NCBI GenBank assembly: GCA_023415495.1
Contig: JAEZKK010000011.1
Span: 186,001-250,000 of the forward strand
Direction: 5' to 3'
DNA length: 64,000 nt
From: Bacteroidota bacterium
GTDB taxonomy: Bacteria > Bacteroidota > Bacteroidia > Bacteroidales > P3
The notes under the pieces were generated by a model, which saw only the letters and a program-made list of their open reading frames with translations, searched no databases and was not told the DNA's origin. A program made the position numbers and the translations under genes. Shown in pieces: positions 43,561 through 53,013 of the stretch. Numbering within the stretch: the first letter of the stretch is position 1; every line of letters starts with the position of its first letter.

Positions 43561-45345
43561 TTATTTGCTAATATTAAACTTCTTAGTACTAATACCATTT
43601 TCAGACGCTATTCTTACTAAATAAGTACCATTGCTAAGAGAAGAAGTATTGATTTCAATATTATTTTCACCAACACCAAGGTTTCTATTTCCAAGATTAA
43701 TAACTTCTCTTCCAAGAATATCAGTAACTGTAATAACAGCACTTGAGTTTTCAGACATAGAAATTACTAAATTTGTATTATCCTTAGCAGGATTAGGATA
43801 GATATTAGAAGAAACAATACCTGAAGAAACTAAATCTAAGCTAACTTCACTTACCCATGATACAAGATTGATATCTTTCTTTTCACTGGTTGTGAATTTG
43901 CCGTTAGAGCTTGCTATTATATTTCCATCGTTATCAATGAATTTATAATTACCTGCACCGTATCCAGCGTTTATACCATCTCCGTATGCATCTTTAATTT
44001 CAAATATATAACATCCTACTTCTGGAAGGTTAAATTGTGCTGTAATTAATCTAGTGCCATTTGAAGTTGCTTCAGTGTATGGTCCTCCACTCTTAATAAG
44101 TGTGCCATTTAAATCTTTAACAGTCCAAGTAGTTTCTTTTCCGTAACGGTCAATATTCAATTCTAATTTAATATTACCTTCAGCATCAGGTAGAACTGGT
44201 TTAGTTACATCAAATGTTTTTGTGATTCCTGTTTGGCTTACTCCATTAATTGATTGGATTTCCATATCAACATTGGTTGGAGTGCCAATAACTACATCAA
44301 CTTGAGGAAGAACTATTTCACTTGTACTTTTAAAAGTTGGTAATACTCCAGTCCAATTATAAGTTTGCATTGTTGCTGTTCCTGAACGGTAACCAATAGT
44401 CATACTTGTAATAGTATCATTGCCTATGTTTTTAACTACAAGTTTAGGATTAGCTAAATTATTACATCCAAACTCAGGATCTGCACTTGAAGAATTAATT
44501 GCTGCATTGATAGGTGTTAAACCTGTGTATTGAGGTTCAACCTTTGTACCAGTATAAACTAATTGTTTGTCTTTAGTTATAAAAACAGCAATTTCAAAAT
44601 CTCCCATTTCTAAAGGAACGCTATTCAAATCTTGAGGAATAGTGTAAGTATAGGTTTTTGTAAAGAAAAAGCCTTGAGGAATATTAGTTGTGCCATCATC
44701 CTTTATAGTATCACCCCATTGTCCAGTTACTAAATGACGTAACATATGACTATGGATATATTTTCCATCAGATGTAACTTGAGTTGGATTAGATGAAGCT
44801 CCGACTTGAGGTCCGATTACATTATTTTGAAGTAAGGCTACGTTCAACATATTAAAAGCTGTTTCAGCATTTCCTGTATAATAAGCCTCAACAACAACAG
44901 TTAATTCTCTTGTAACAACATCTATGCTTGCTTGAGCATCAACGTTTACAAAAGAAGGTTCTGCTAAAACAATAGCTCCTTTTGTTGCCCAGTCAGCTCT
45001 ACTTAAAGCAGTAACGCTTCCTGTGAATACTCTTCTGTTTATTGTTCCAGAAGGGTAGCCTGTAAGTCCTGTTTGACCAGCCAATGCATCACCCCATTGG
45101 GTTTTGTAATTAGGAGTTCCATTTGCAAAAGAACCTTGGTGAATATTAATTAGCACTACTCTTCCAGGGTTAGCAGCAGCAAATTGATTTGCTCTTTTGT
45201 GTCCATCAGGACAATAAGTACAGTTAATACCTGTGTATTCTTCCAAAACCACATTCTTATTTGCTGGGGTTGTAGAAACAAAGGTTTGAGCAGTTGCTCC
45301 AAGAGCCAAAAAGGCTCCAAACATAGAAAGGATAATTCTTTTCAT
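43561..45345 (-). CDS. Omp28-like secreted protein with T9SS sorting tail
   Basis: A protein of about 594 residues starting MKRIILSMF, with a signal peptide of 20 residues (ending ATAQ). The N-terminal domain is Omp28/thioredoxin-like: VVLEEYTGINCTYCPDGHK contains a CxxC (C42, C45), and QTGLTGYPSGTINRRVF follows. Middle domains are beta-rich. The last 75 residues are a type A T9SS sorting domain (SNIYPNPAKDNTNLVIS, ITVTDILGREVINL, LSNGTYLVRIASENG). It should be exported to the cell surface or medium. A longer frame to 45402 exists, but the signal peptide fixes the start at 45345. Confidence 0.88.
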   Translation of the reverse strand: MKRIILSMFGAFLALGATAQTFVSTTPANKNVVLEEYTGINCTYCPDGHKRANQFAAANPGRVVLINIHQGSFANGTPNYKTQWGDALAGQTGLTGYPSGTINRRVFTGSVTALSRADWATKGAIVLAEPSFVNVDAQASIDVVTRELTVVVEAYYTGNAETAFNMLNVALLQNNVIGPQVGASSNPTQVTSDGKYIHSHMLRHLVTGQWGDTIKDDGTTNIPQGFFFTKTYTYTIPQDLNSVPLEMGDFEIAVFITKDKQLVYTGTKVEPQYTGLTPINAAINSSSADPEFGCNNLANPKLVVKNIGNDTITSMTIGYRSGTATMQTYNWTGVLPTFKSTSEIVLPQVDVVIGTPTNVDMEIQSINGVSQTGITKTFDVTKPVLPDAEGNIKLELNIDRYGKETTWTVKDLNGTLIKSGGPYTEATSNGTRLITAQFNLPEVGCYIFEIKDAYGDGINAGYGAGNYKFIDNDGNIIASSNGKFTTSEKKDINLVSWVSEVSLDLVSSGIVSSNIYPNPAKDNTNLVISMSENSSAVITVTDILGREVINLGNRNLGVGENNIEINTSSLSNGTYLVRIASENGISTKKFNISK

Positions 45346-45429
45346 ATAAATTTTTATTGGTTGATAATTATAAATTCGCGTGCAATAATACGCATTTTTC
45401 AATTAACAAGCAATTTATTTGAAAAAAAA

Positions 45430-45459
45430 CTTGCAGGATAATAATAATTTGTATATTTG
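45430..45459 (+). promoter_or_regulatory. Promoter CTTG-N18-TATATTTG
   Basis: CTTG at 45430-45433 and TATATTTG at 45452-45459, about 95 bp before the start at 45553. It faces away from the Omp28-like gene. Confidence 0.55.
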
Positions 45460-45552
45460 CACATGGCTAATAACAATAATATTTTTCTATTAGTAATTAA
45501 AATGTATTATTGAATATAAGCCTTTGGTTCAACATATAAAAGAAAAACTATC

Positions 45553-48500
45553 ATGAAGAATCTTTATTATAGTATATTATTCCTCCTTTTTTTAGGATTA
45601 AACAATATAGTTTTTTCTCAAGTTTCTTATGTAGAAAACACAAGTCATAATTCTACACAAATAATAATCCCAAACACCCAAAACCAATTAAAAAGAATAC
45701 ATATCTTCACAAAATCCTCAGAAGACACAATAGTATTCAAAGAAGATTTCTCCAAATTGCCCAAGGCAATAATTGGGTATCCTCTTGGAGGATATAATGT
45801 CTCTGCAGTTCTTCCAAATTCTTATACGGATTATAGTGGTTGTCAAGCACAGAATATTGCTTCATGTTACTATAAACTATCAACGTATAATGATACATGT
45901 TATTTAGTCGCGACAAGTGGCAATCCAAGTTCATCTTTTACAACATCTTTTTTAGATTTATCAAAATCAAATAACAGCTTTAGATTGAGTTTTAAAAATA
46001 TAAAATACACAGCTGCGACTACCACTTGGTTATATGTTTTAATGATGAATGAAAATGGAGAATATGATAAGATTGATTCTATACAAACACCTTCTTCTGG
46101 AGAAACTTATTATAATAGAGTTTTTAATAATGGAATAAAAAATACAAAGATTAGATTTCAAATTAATTCTTCTTCAGGTACTAAAACTACAATGATAGAC
46201 GATATTCTAATTACATATCCTTCAATTATTAATAATCATTTATCATCATCTCCAATTGAAACTAATGATACATTAATTACTATCAATAATCTTTTATCTA
46301 ATACTAAGTATAATTATTTTATAGAGGGATTAAGTGATACACTATCATTTACAACAAAAAAAGAAATTAATCAAAGTGCTATTTCTAAGGTTACGCCTAA
46401 TTCAGCAACGGTAAAATATAATTCCTCTATAAGTCAACCTAAATTAATTTTAAAACAAAAGTCTAATAATAATACTATTGTTGCTGAAGACTTATTTATC
46501 TCTGAATATTTATGTACAAGCGATAATAAAGGGTTAGAGATTTATAATGGTACAGGAGAAACAAAATGTTTAAAAGACTATATTGTAAGGCTTAAAATTG
46601 CGACTTCATCTTCATATAATTATAGCTTTAATAAATTATTCTATGCTGAGGATTCAATTGATAATAATGAAAGTATCATTATTTCTATGACTCAATTTAA
46701 AAATAGCTTGATTAATAATAATATAAACTACATATATGAACCTTTATATGAGGGAACATCAATGTCTCTCATAAATATTACAGGTAATGATGCTTTTATT
46801 CTATTAAAAAACAATATCCCAATTGATATTTTTGGAGATACAAATACTGCTCCAGCAACTTATTGGGAGTCGACAAATAGTTCGATTAAAACTAATGCAA
46901 CTATTATCAAGCGAAAATCACATATAAACAAAGGTTCTGATATTAATTATAATACGAGCGTAGGTGCAGCAGCTAATAAGGTTTCTGCATTTCTTACTAA
47001 TGAATGGGATTTGGTTTATTCTGGTACTTCTCCGAGTTATGCTGATTTGGCTGGGGCGGGGAGTCATTTTATGGATAATGCTTTGGGGTCTTGGGATTCT
47101 TTGGTTGGAGTTTATACTTTGAATAGTGGTTTAGTAGATTTGGGAAATGGTAACTATCAATATGTATTGGATAATCTTTTGGAAGATACTTATTATGAAA
47201 CATATTTAATGGTTGTTGAAAATGGAGATACTAATTATTCAAACACTCAGCTTTTCAAGACAGGAAAGAATACACTAAGGACTTTGTCAGGGAATTGGAA
47301 TGATACTAATTGGACTAAAGGTGTGCCTGATACAATAGATAATGTAATTATACCAACCAATCAAGAACTAATTATCCCAAATGGAGTAAATGCAAAGGCA
47401 AATACTATTTATTTAAGAGATGGCTTGGGAGATAATAAGGCTGAACTTAAAATTCAAGGTAGCTTGGAATATAATAATGCAGTAATTGAAGCAGACTTCA
47501 ATGGTTATACAAATAATCTTGATGGATGGAATTTATTTTCTTTACCGATTAATCCATTAAATATTTCTCAAGACACAATTGGTCAAGTGTATTTCAATAC
47601 GGGAAATAACGATGACCTTTATTATTGGCAGGAAGACTATACCGATACTTCTAACCTTGGGCGTTGGGTAAATTATAAATCAATTCCAGAGGGTAGTGGA
47701 GACTTCTTCAAAACTCAAAGAGGGTATTTAGTAAGTTATAACCAAAATAAGAAATTAGAATTTGAAGGGAGAATAAATGATAGTGCCTCTTATACATTAT
47801 TAGATAATGCAAGTTTAAGCTTACCTAATTCCGAAAGAGGTTGGCACCTTTGTGCAAATCCCTATCCTTTTACCCTAAGTATAGATAATTTCAATCGTAC
47901 AAATGTTTCTAATCCAAGTTTATTAGACCCTCAAACTCTCAATTATACAACCTTGGATGTAACCGACCCTACAAATTATAAAATACCACCTTACTCAGGT
48001 TTCTTTGTTCAAGTGGCAAACCAAACCAATAATCTAAGCATAACAAAGGAGGGAAATGGTTCTAAAGCAACTATTAATCCAAGTAATTTTATAGAAATTA
48101 AATTGATTTCTGATTTAGGAGTGGATAAGACCAAGGTATTATTTATCCAAGGGACAAGTTATGGTTTTGATGTGGAATATGATAATAGGAAATTAGAAGG
48201 CTATGGAAATATATCTGAAATAGCTACTATCTTTAATAATGAGAATTACTCAATAAACGCAATAGAGGATTTCGAGGATAGCTTAAAGGTGGATTTGAAA
48301 TTCACAGTTAAAGTATCAGGTGTACACTCAATAAAATTAAATATAAAAGAGATTCAAGAGTATAATAAAATCCTTCTTTACGATAAAACAACTAATACAA
48401 TTTTGAATGATTTTATTATTGATTCTATTTTCTCTACCAATTTGTCTTTGGGAGAGTATGAGAACTATCAACTAATAATCAAAAAGCAAAGCTCTTCAAT

Positions 48501-48744
48501 TCCAAACGAAGAAATAAGTCAAAAAACTAATATCAGAATAGAAAAAGATGGAGATAAGGTAGAAGTATTTTTAGATGGAGGCATTAATGAAGAGATACTT
48601 TCTTTGGAATTAATTAATACAAAGGGTCAGGTAGTAAATAAGAAAACAAAATCAAATTGGATAATCATTCCTGAGAAAGGAATTTATATTATTAGAGTAA
48701 TAACTAATAAGAATCAATTCAATAGAAAAATAACGTTAATATGA
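45553..48744 (+). CDS. Large secreted surface protein with lamin-tail domain and T9SS-like tail
   Basis: A 1063-residue exported protein. A signal peptide covers about residues 1-22. Residues about 50-220 look like a jelly-roll (VFKEDFSKLPKAI to TMIDDILITYP). A lamin-tail-type domain spans about 312-510 (EDLFISEYLCTSDNKGLEIY, then NEWDLVYSGTSPSYADLAG), often found with secreted nucleases and cell-wall proteins. The region beyond 560 includes a beta-helix-like segment (VIIPTNQELIIPNGVNAKA), and the final 75 residues resemble a T9SS sorting domain (LELINTKGQVVNKKTK, GIYIIRVITNKNQF). No catalytic motif was found. Its TGA overlaps the ATG of the next gene. Confidence 0.75.
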   Translation: MKNLYYSILFLLFLGLNNIVFSQVSYVENTSHNSTQIIIPNTQNQLKRIHIFTKSSEDTIVFKEDFSKLPKAIIGYPLGGYNVSAVLPNSYTDYSGCQAQNIASCYYKLSTYNDTCYLVATSGNPSSSFTTSFLDLSKSNNSFRLSFKNIKYTAATTTWLYVLMMNENGEYDKIDSIQTPSSGETYYNRVFNNGIKNTKIRFQINSSSGTKTTMIDDILITYPSIINNHLSSSPIETNDTLITINNLLSNTKYNYFIEGLSDTLSFTTKKEINQSAISKVTPNSATVKYNSSISQPKLILKQKSNNNTIVAEDLFISEYLCTSDNKGLEIYNGTGETKCLKDYIVRLKIATSSSYNYSFNKLFYAEDSIDNNESIIISMTQFKNSLINNNINYIYEPLYEGTSMSLINITGNDAFILLKNNIPIDIFGDTNTAPATYWESTNSSIKTNATIIKRKSHINKGSDINYNTSVGAAANKVSAFLTNEWDLVYSGTSPSYADLAGAGSHFMDNALGSWDSLVGVYTLNSGLVDLGNGNYQYVLDNLLEDTYYETYLMVVENGDTNYSNTQLFKTGKNTLRTLSGNWNDTNWTKGVPDTIDNVIIPTNQELIIPNGVNAKANTIYLRDGLGDNKAELKIQGSLEYNNAVIEADFNGYTNNLDGWNLFSLPINPLNISQDTIGQVYFNTGNNDDLYYWQEDYTDTSNLGRWVNYKSIPEGSGDFFKTQRGYLVSYNQNKKLEFEGRINDSASYTLLDNASLSLPNSERGWHLCANPYPFTLSIDNFNRTNVSNPSLLDPQTLNYTTLDVTDPTNYKIPPYSGFFVQVANQTNNLSITKEGNGSKATINPSNFIEIKLISDLGVDKTKVLFIQGTSYGFDVEYDNRKLEGYGNISEIATIFNNENYSINAIEDFEDSLKVDLKFTVKVSGVHSIKLNIKEIQEYNKILLYDKTTNTILNDFIIDSIFSTNLSLGEYENYQLIIKKQSSSIPNEEISQKTNIRIEKDGDKVEVFLDGGINEEILSLELINTKGQVVNKKTKSNWIIIPEKGIYIIRVITNKNQFNRKITLI

Positions 48745-48959
48745 AGAAATTAGTAATTATTGCCTTTTTGCTTATAAGTATAAACTCCTATTGCCCACCT
48801 CCAAAACCTCCAACAGAGCATTCCAATAATACTACAGTCGGCCAGACCGATAATGTATCAGCACCAATAGGTCGTGGAACATTTTTCTTAATCCTTATGG
48901 CAACATTATTTACATCTTATAGAATATATAAAGCAAGTAAGACAAAAGAGGAAATCTAA
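48741..48959 (+). CDS. Very small membrane protein coupled to the surface protein
   Basis: A 72-residue protein with an N-terminal signal-like segment (about 1-17), a proline-rich stretch (CPPPKPPTEH) and one C-terminal membrane helix (about 45-60, GTFFLILMATLFTSYRIY) with a charged end. It starts within the stop codon of the large surface protein (ATGA overlap), so translation is probably coupled. If the signal peptide is cleaved at SYC, the cysteine could be lipidated, but the lipobox is poor. Unknown function. Confidence 0.6.
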   Translation: MKKLVIIAFLLISINSYCPPPKPPTEHSNNTTVGQTDNVSAPIGRGTFFLILMATLFTSYRIYKASKTKEEI

Positions 48960-49041
48960 GTACAAGAATAAACTTTTTTATCTCAATTTCGCTTCATTGC
49001 TTTTTTGTTGTATATTTGTGGTTTGTTTTTAATAAGAAGTA

Positions 49042-50946
49042 ATGCAGAATTATAATCAAGGAAATATATTAAAGAATATAAATAGTCCTGAAGATATTAA
49101 AAAGGTATCGAAACAAGACTTGCCTAAGCTATGTAAGGAGATTAGAGAATATATAATAAATGTATTAAGCGAAAACCCTGGTCATTTGGCTTCAAGTCTG
49201 GGAACAGTAGAGCTTGCGGTTGCACTTCACTATGTTTATAATGTGCCTTTGGACTCTTTGGTTTGGGATGTAGGTCATCAAGCCTATGCTCATAAGGTTA
49301 TCACCGGAAGAAAAGATAGTTTCTCAACAATTAGAAAATTTAAAGGAATAAGTGGTTTCCCAAAACTTTCAGAAAGTAAGTACGATTGTTTCGGAACAGG
49401 TCACTCCTCTACCTCTATATCAGCAGTGCTTGGAATGGCAATTGCCGACAAGCTTAAGGACGGAAAGAAAAACCATCATATAGCAGTAATAGGCGATGGC
49501 TCAATGACTGGAGGAATGGTGTTTGAGGCTTTGAACCATGCTGGAGCTACCGACTATAATATTTTGGTAGTATTGAACGATAATGGAATATCAATAGATA
49601 AGAATGTAGGGGCACTACACGAATACCTTACAAGGATTACCACCTCTGCAACTTATAATAGAATAAAAAATAAGATTTGGAATGTTTTAGGAGGTAATAG
49701 CTCTACTTATAGAAAACCTAAATCAGCTTTTAGAAAGAGTTTATTTATGCTTAAAACTCTATTTTCTGGCAAAAGCAATTTCTTCGAAGCTCTTAAGATT
49801 AGGTATTTTGGACCATTGAATGGGAATGACCTGCCAACACTACTAAAGACTCTTGAGGATTTAAAAAAGATTGAGGGTCCAAAAATCCTTCATATAATAA
49901 CTAAGAAAGGAAAAGGATTATCCTCGGCTGAGAATAACCCAACGACCTATCATGCACCTGGTACGTTTAACCCTCTTACTGGAGAGATTCCTCTATCTTG
50001 TAATGATATAGGTCCAGCAAAATTCCAGGATGTGTTTGGAGAAACCCTTGTTGAGCTTGCTGATGAAAATTCAAGAATAGTGGGAGTTACACCTGCAATG
50101 CTTTCAGGGTGCTCTATGAATAAACTTTATAAAGCATATCCAGAAAGAACCTTCGATGTGGGGATTGCAGAACCTCATGCTGTTACTCTTTCATCAGGAT
50201 TAGCCGCAAATGGACTTATACCTTTCTGTAATATCTATTCATCCTTTATGCAAAGAGCTTTCGACCAGGTTATCCACGATATAGCCTTGCAAAAGCTGCC
50301 TGTAATACTTTGCTTAGATAGGGCTGGTATTGTTGGGGAGGACGGAGCAACCCATCATGGAGTTTTTGACCTAAGCTATTTCAGGATGATTCCTAATATG
50401 CAGATTTTTGCTCCATTGAATGAGATTGAACTTAGGAATATTATGTATACAGCTCAAAAGAGAAATGATAGCCCTATAATGATTCGTTACCCAAGAGGAA
50501 AAGGAGTAATTTCTGACTGGAAAAAACCATTTGAAGAGTTGGAAATTGGTAAGGGAGAGGTAGTTTCTCATGGCGAAGATATTCTTATTCTATCTATTGG
50601 AACAATTGGAAATAATGTGATTAAGGCAAGAGAAGAATTATCGAAACAAGGAATAGGTGTAGGACATTTTAATATGAGATTCCTTAAGCCTATGGATTAT
50701 TCTCTTTTGGATAGTGGTTTTGAAAAGTATAGAAATATTATTACCATTGAGGATGGAATTAAGATAGGTGGATTTGGTTCAAGCGTATTGGAGTATGCTG
50801 CCGAAAGAGGTTATAAGAATAATATCCATGTGATGGGAATAGATGATATATTCGTAGAACATGGGAATATTGCTGAGTTGCATAAGTTTTGCAAGATTGA
50901 TTCCCAAAGTATAGTGGATAAAGTATTAGAAATCCTAAATAAGTAA
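49042..50946 (+). CDS. dxs: 1-deoxy-D-xylulose-5-phosphate synthase
   Basis: Thiamine-diphosphate enzyme that joins pyruvate and glyceraldehyde 3-phosphate, the first step of the MEP isoprenoid pathway. The 634-residue protein has VWDVGHQAYAHK near 73, GTGHSSTSIS near 116, and the ThDP/Mg motif GDGSMTGGM with LNDNGISI. The transketolase-like second half follows (EPHAVTLSSGLAANG, DRAGIVGEDGATHHG, MIRYPRGKG). A -7 box TATATTTG lies at 49011-49018. dprA follows 19 bp later. Confidence 0.97.
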   Translation: MQNYNQGNILKNINSPEDIKKVSKQDLPKLCKEIREYIINVLSENPGHLASSLGTVELAVALHYVYNVPLDSLVWDVGHQAYAHKVITGRKDSFSTIRKFKGISGFPKLSESKYDCFGTGHSSTSISAVLGMAIADKLKDGKKNHHIAVIGDGSMTGGMVFEALNHAGATDYNILVVLNDNGISIDKNVGALHEYLTRITTSATYNRIKNKIWNVLGGNSSTYRKPKSAFRKSLFMLKTLFSGKSNFFEALKIRYFGPLNGNDLPTLLKTLEDLKKIEGPKILHIITKKGKGLSSAENNPTTYHAPGTFNPLTGEIPLSCNDIGPAKFQDVFGETLVELADENSRIVGVTPAMLSGCSMNKLYKAYPERTFDVGIAEPHAVTLSSGLAANGLIPFCNIYSSFMQRAFDQVIHDIALQKLPVILCLDRAGIVGEDGATHHGVFDLSYFRMIPNMQIFAPLNEIELRNIMYTAQKRNDSPIMIRYPRGKGVISDWKKPFEELEIGKGEVVSHGEDILILSIGTIGNNVIKAREELSKQGIGVGHFNMRFLKPMDYSLLDSGFEKYRNIITIEDGIKIGGFGSSVLEYAAERGYKNNIHVMGIDDIFVEHGNIAELHKFCKIDSQSIVDKVLEILNK

Positions 50947-50965
50947 TAATCCAAAATCCTCATAG

Positions 50966-52081
50966 ATGTCAAATATTTATAATTTAGCGTTTGCAAATAT
51001 CAATGGAGTAGGACCAGTTATTGCAAAGGCAATTATGGAGGTATTCCCAAGCACCGAGGCATTGTTTTCTGAGAATAGAAAAGCTTTGGAAGCTGTATTT
51101 GGAAAGAGAGAAAAGATAATAAATGACATCCTCAATAAGACAATGTTCGCAAAATGCGAGAAAGAGCTTGAATTTATTGAGAAATACAATATTAAACTCT
51201 ATTTCTTTAAGGATAAAGATTACCCATATAAGTTACTTCAAATTCCCGATTTGCCTATCTGTCTTTTTTACCAAGGCAATATGGATTTGAATATGGACAG
51301 GATGGTTGCCGTTGTGGGGACAAGGAACTCAACAGAGTACGGCAGAGAAGTTACTGGTGAGATTATTTCAGAGCTAAGAGTTTATAATGTAGGTGTTGTA
51401 AGTGGCTTAGCCTATGGTATAGACTCAATTGCTCATCAAAAAAGCCTTGAAGAAGGTATCCCGACATTTGGAGTCCTTGGACATGGATTAGATATTATCT
51501 ACCCTAATCAAAACTTCGACCTTTCTCAATCTATGCTAAATAATGGAGGGTTAATAACTGAGTACATGACTCAAACAAGACCTATTCCTCAGAATTTCCC
51601 AAAACGAAACAGAATAATTGCAGGTCTTTGCGATGCAGTGATTTGCGTTGAAGCAGCTAAGAAAGGAGGAGCCTTGCTAACTGCCGACTTAGCTAACCAA
51701 TATAATAGAGAAGTCTTTGCAGTCCCAGGCAGATTGAAAGATACTTATAGCGAAGGGTGCAATTACTTAATCCAAACCCAAAGAGCCAATATCCTTCATC
51801 GCTTTAGCGATATCCCAACAATAATGAATTGGGAACCAGGCACACAATTAGAACTATTTAAAGAAACTCGCTCCTCGAAAATAAGCCTATTAATCTCCAA
51901 ACTCCCAAAACCAGAAAGACAAATCTATGATTATATTTACGAGAAAAAAGAAGCCAGCGTAGATGAGATATCAATAGATTGCTCAAAAAGCCTTCCCATA
52001 TTAGCCGGAATACTCCTAAGTCTCGAACTCGAAGGCTTAGTAAGATGTCTTCCAGGAAAGGTTTACAAGGTTATAAAATAA
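50966..52081 (+). CDS. dprA: DNA-processing protein DprA
   Basis: Loads RecA on incoming single-stranded DNA during natural transformation. The 371-residue protein has an N-terminal helix-hairpin-helix-like region (NINGVGPVIAKAIMEVF). The Rossmann-like core has GTRNSTEYGREVTGE, VSGLAYGIDSIAHQ, GHGLDIIYPNQN and FPKRNRIIAGL with AAKKGGALLTADLA. The C-terminal winged helix (about 305-371, KPERQIYDYIYEKKEASVD) follows. It is probably in the dxs transcript. Other competence genes are not in the window. Confidence 0.95.
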   Translation: MSNIYNLAFANINGVGPVIAKAIMEVFPSTEALFSENRKALEAVFGKREKIINDILNKTMFAKCEKELEFIEKYNIKLYFFKDKDYPYKLLQIPDLPICLFYQGNMDLNMDRMVAVVGTRNSTEYGREVTGEIISELRVYNVGVVSGLAYGIDSIAHQKSLEEGIPTFGVLGHGLDIIYPNQNFDLSQSMLNNGGLITEYMTQTRPIPQNFPKRNRIIAGLCDAVICVEAAKKGGALLTADLANQYNREVFAVPGRLKDTYSEGCNYLIQTQRANILHRFSDIPTIMNWEPGTQLELFKETRSSKISLLISKLPKPERQIYDYIYEKKEASVDEISIDCSKSLPILAGILLSLELEGLVRCLPGKVYKVIK

Positions 52082-52117
52082 GAGAAAAAGACTCAAAAAA
52101 AACTTGATTTTTATCTC

Positions 52118-52370
52118 TAATTCAAATATTTTACTTATCTTTGCAAATGCAAGGGAATGAGTTCGTTATTTCCTGTCAAAATCACCATAAATTTCAAAAC
52201 TACATTATGGTACCTACCATAATGGTCGTGTGGTAGGTACCATAACACCCGTGTGGTAGCTACCATAATGCTCCTATGGTAGCTACCATAGTGAGAACGA
52301 AACGCCAAAAGAATACTTTTAAATCAAAAAAAAAACTTTCTTATTTGATTCCGTTAGATTCTTTCTTGAT
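52118..52370. repeat. Phased palindromic array, locus E (4 x 23 bp, twin of locus C)
   Basis: TGGTA-type units begin at 52208, 52231, 52254 and 52277. ATCAAA at 52323, TTTGAT at 52344 and CTTGAT at 52365 follow at exact 21-bp steps. The shared TATCTTTG (52136-52143) and hairpin GGGAATGA/TTATTTCC (52153-52173) precede the array as in locus C. The remaining spacer 52371-52577 holds only a -7-like TACCTTTG and a 21-codon frame (52446-52511) without support. Confidence 0.85.
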
Positions 52371-52577
52371 ATAATTTCGCCGAAATCCCTTTTAAATAAA
52401 AATTAATCCTTACCTTTGAACTTTTAAAGGTTTAGAGGATTAACAATGAACATAAAACTAAATATTAAAATTATTGGGATATACTTGGTTTTAATAGTTA
52501 TTACCATGTAGATATGGATTTATTATGGTTTATATGTATAGTATTGAAAATACAAGCAAAATTATAAATACATTGTA

Positions 52578-53009
52578 ATGAAAAAGATATTAATATTAAT
52601 TCTCTTGTTTAGCTCTCAACTTATTCAATCTCAAAATATAGATTCTGTTACTCTTATTTTAAAAAACAATCAACAAGAAGGTTATATACTTAATCCCTTT
52701 GTGAATAGTGTAGAATATGAAAACATTTTTTCTTCAAAAAAAGATACTTTAATATTCAAAACATCATATTCTCTCGATGACACGATACATTATAATAATG
52801 AAACATTGGTATATAATTTTAGAAAAAAGATTAAGCCAAAAGAATGTGTTAAAAAAACTTTGTATATCACTCCTCCTACATTTATCTGTAAAATTATTAA
52901 ACTTGAGATTAGTGATAGAGATATAGAGTATATTTACTATTTTAAGCATAAAAAGGAAAAGGAGTATATTTTTTATACAATAGAAACAACGAAAAATATA
53001 ATAGAATAA
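52578..53009 (+). CDS. Small secreted protein of unknown function
   Basis: A 143-residue protein with a signal peptide (about 1-18, ending IQSQ). The rest is beta-rich and polar (VTLILKNNQQEGYILNPF, TLIFKTSYSLDDTIHYNN). I recognise no domain. It is preceded by array E and followed 4 bp later by the transposase gene. Confidence 0.6.
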   Translation: MKKILILILLFSSQLIQSQNIDSVTLILKNNQQEGYILNPFVNSVEYENIFSSKKDTLIFKTSYSLDDTIHYNNETLVYNFRKKIKPKECVKKTLYITPPTFICKIIKLEISDRDIEYIYYFKHKKEKEYIFYTIETTKNIIE

Positions 53010-53013
53010 AATC

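Noticed and set aside
52446..52511. 21-codon hydrophobic peptide frame after array E
   Set aside because: Has a -7-like TACCTTTG upstream, but no homology and no distinctive sequence; could be a decayed signal peptide. Not enough support.
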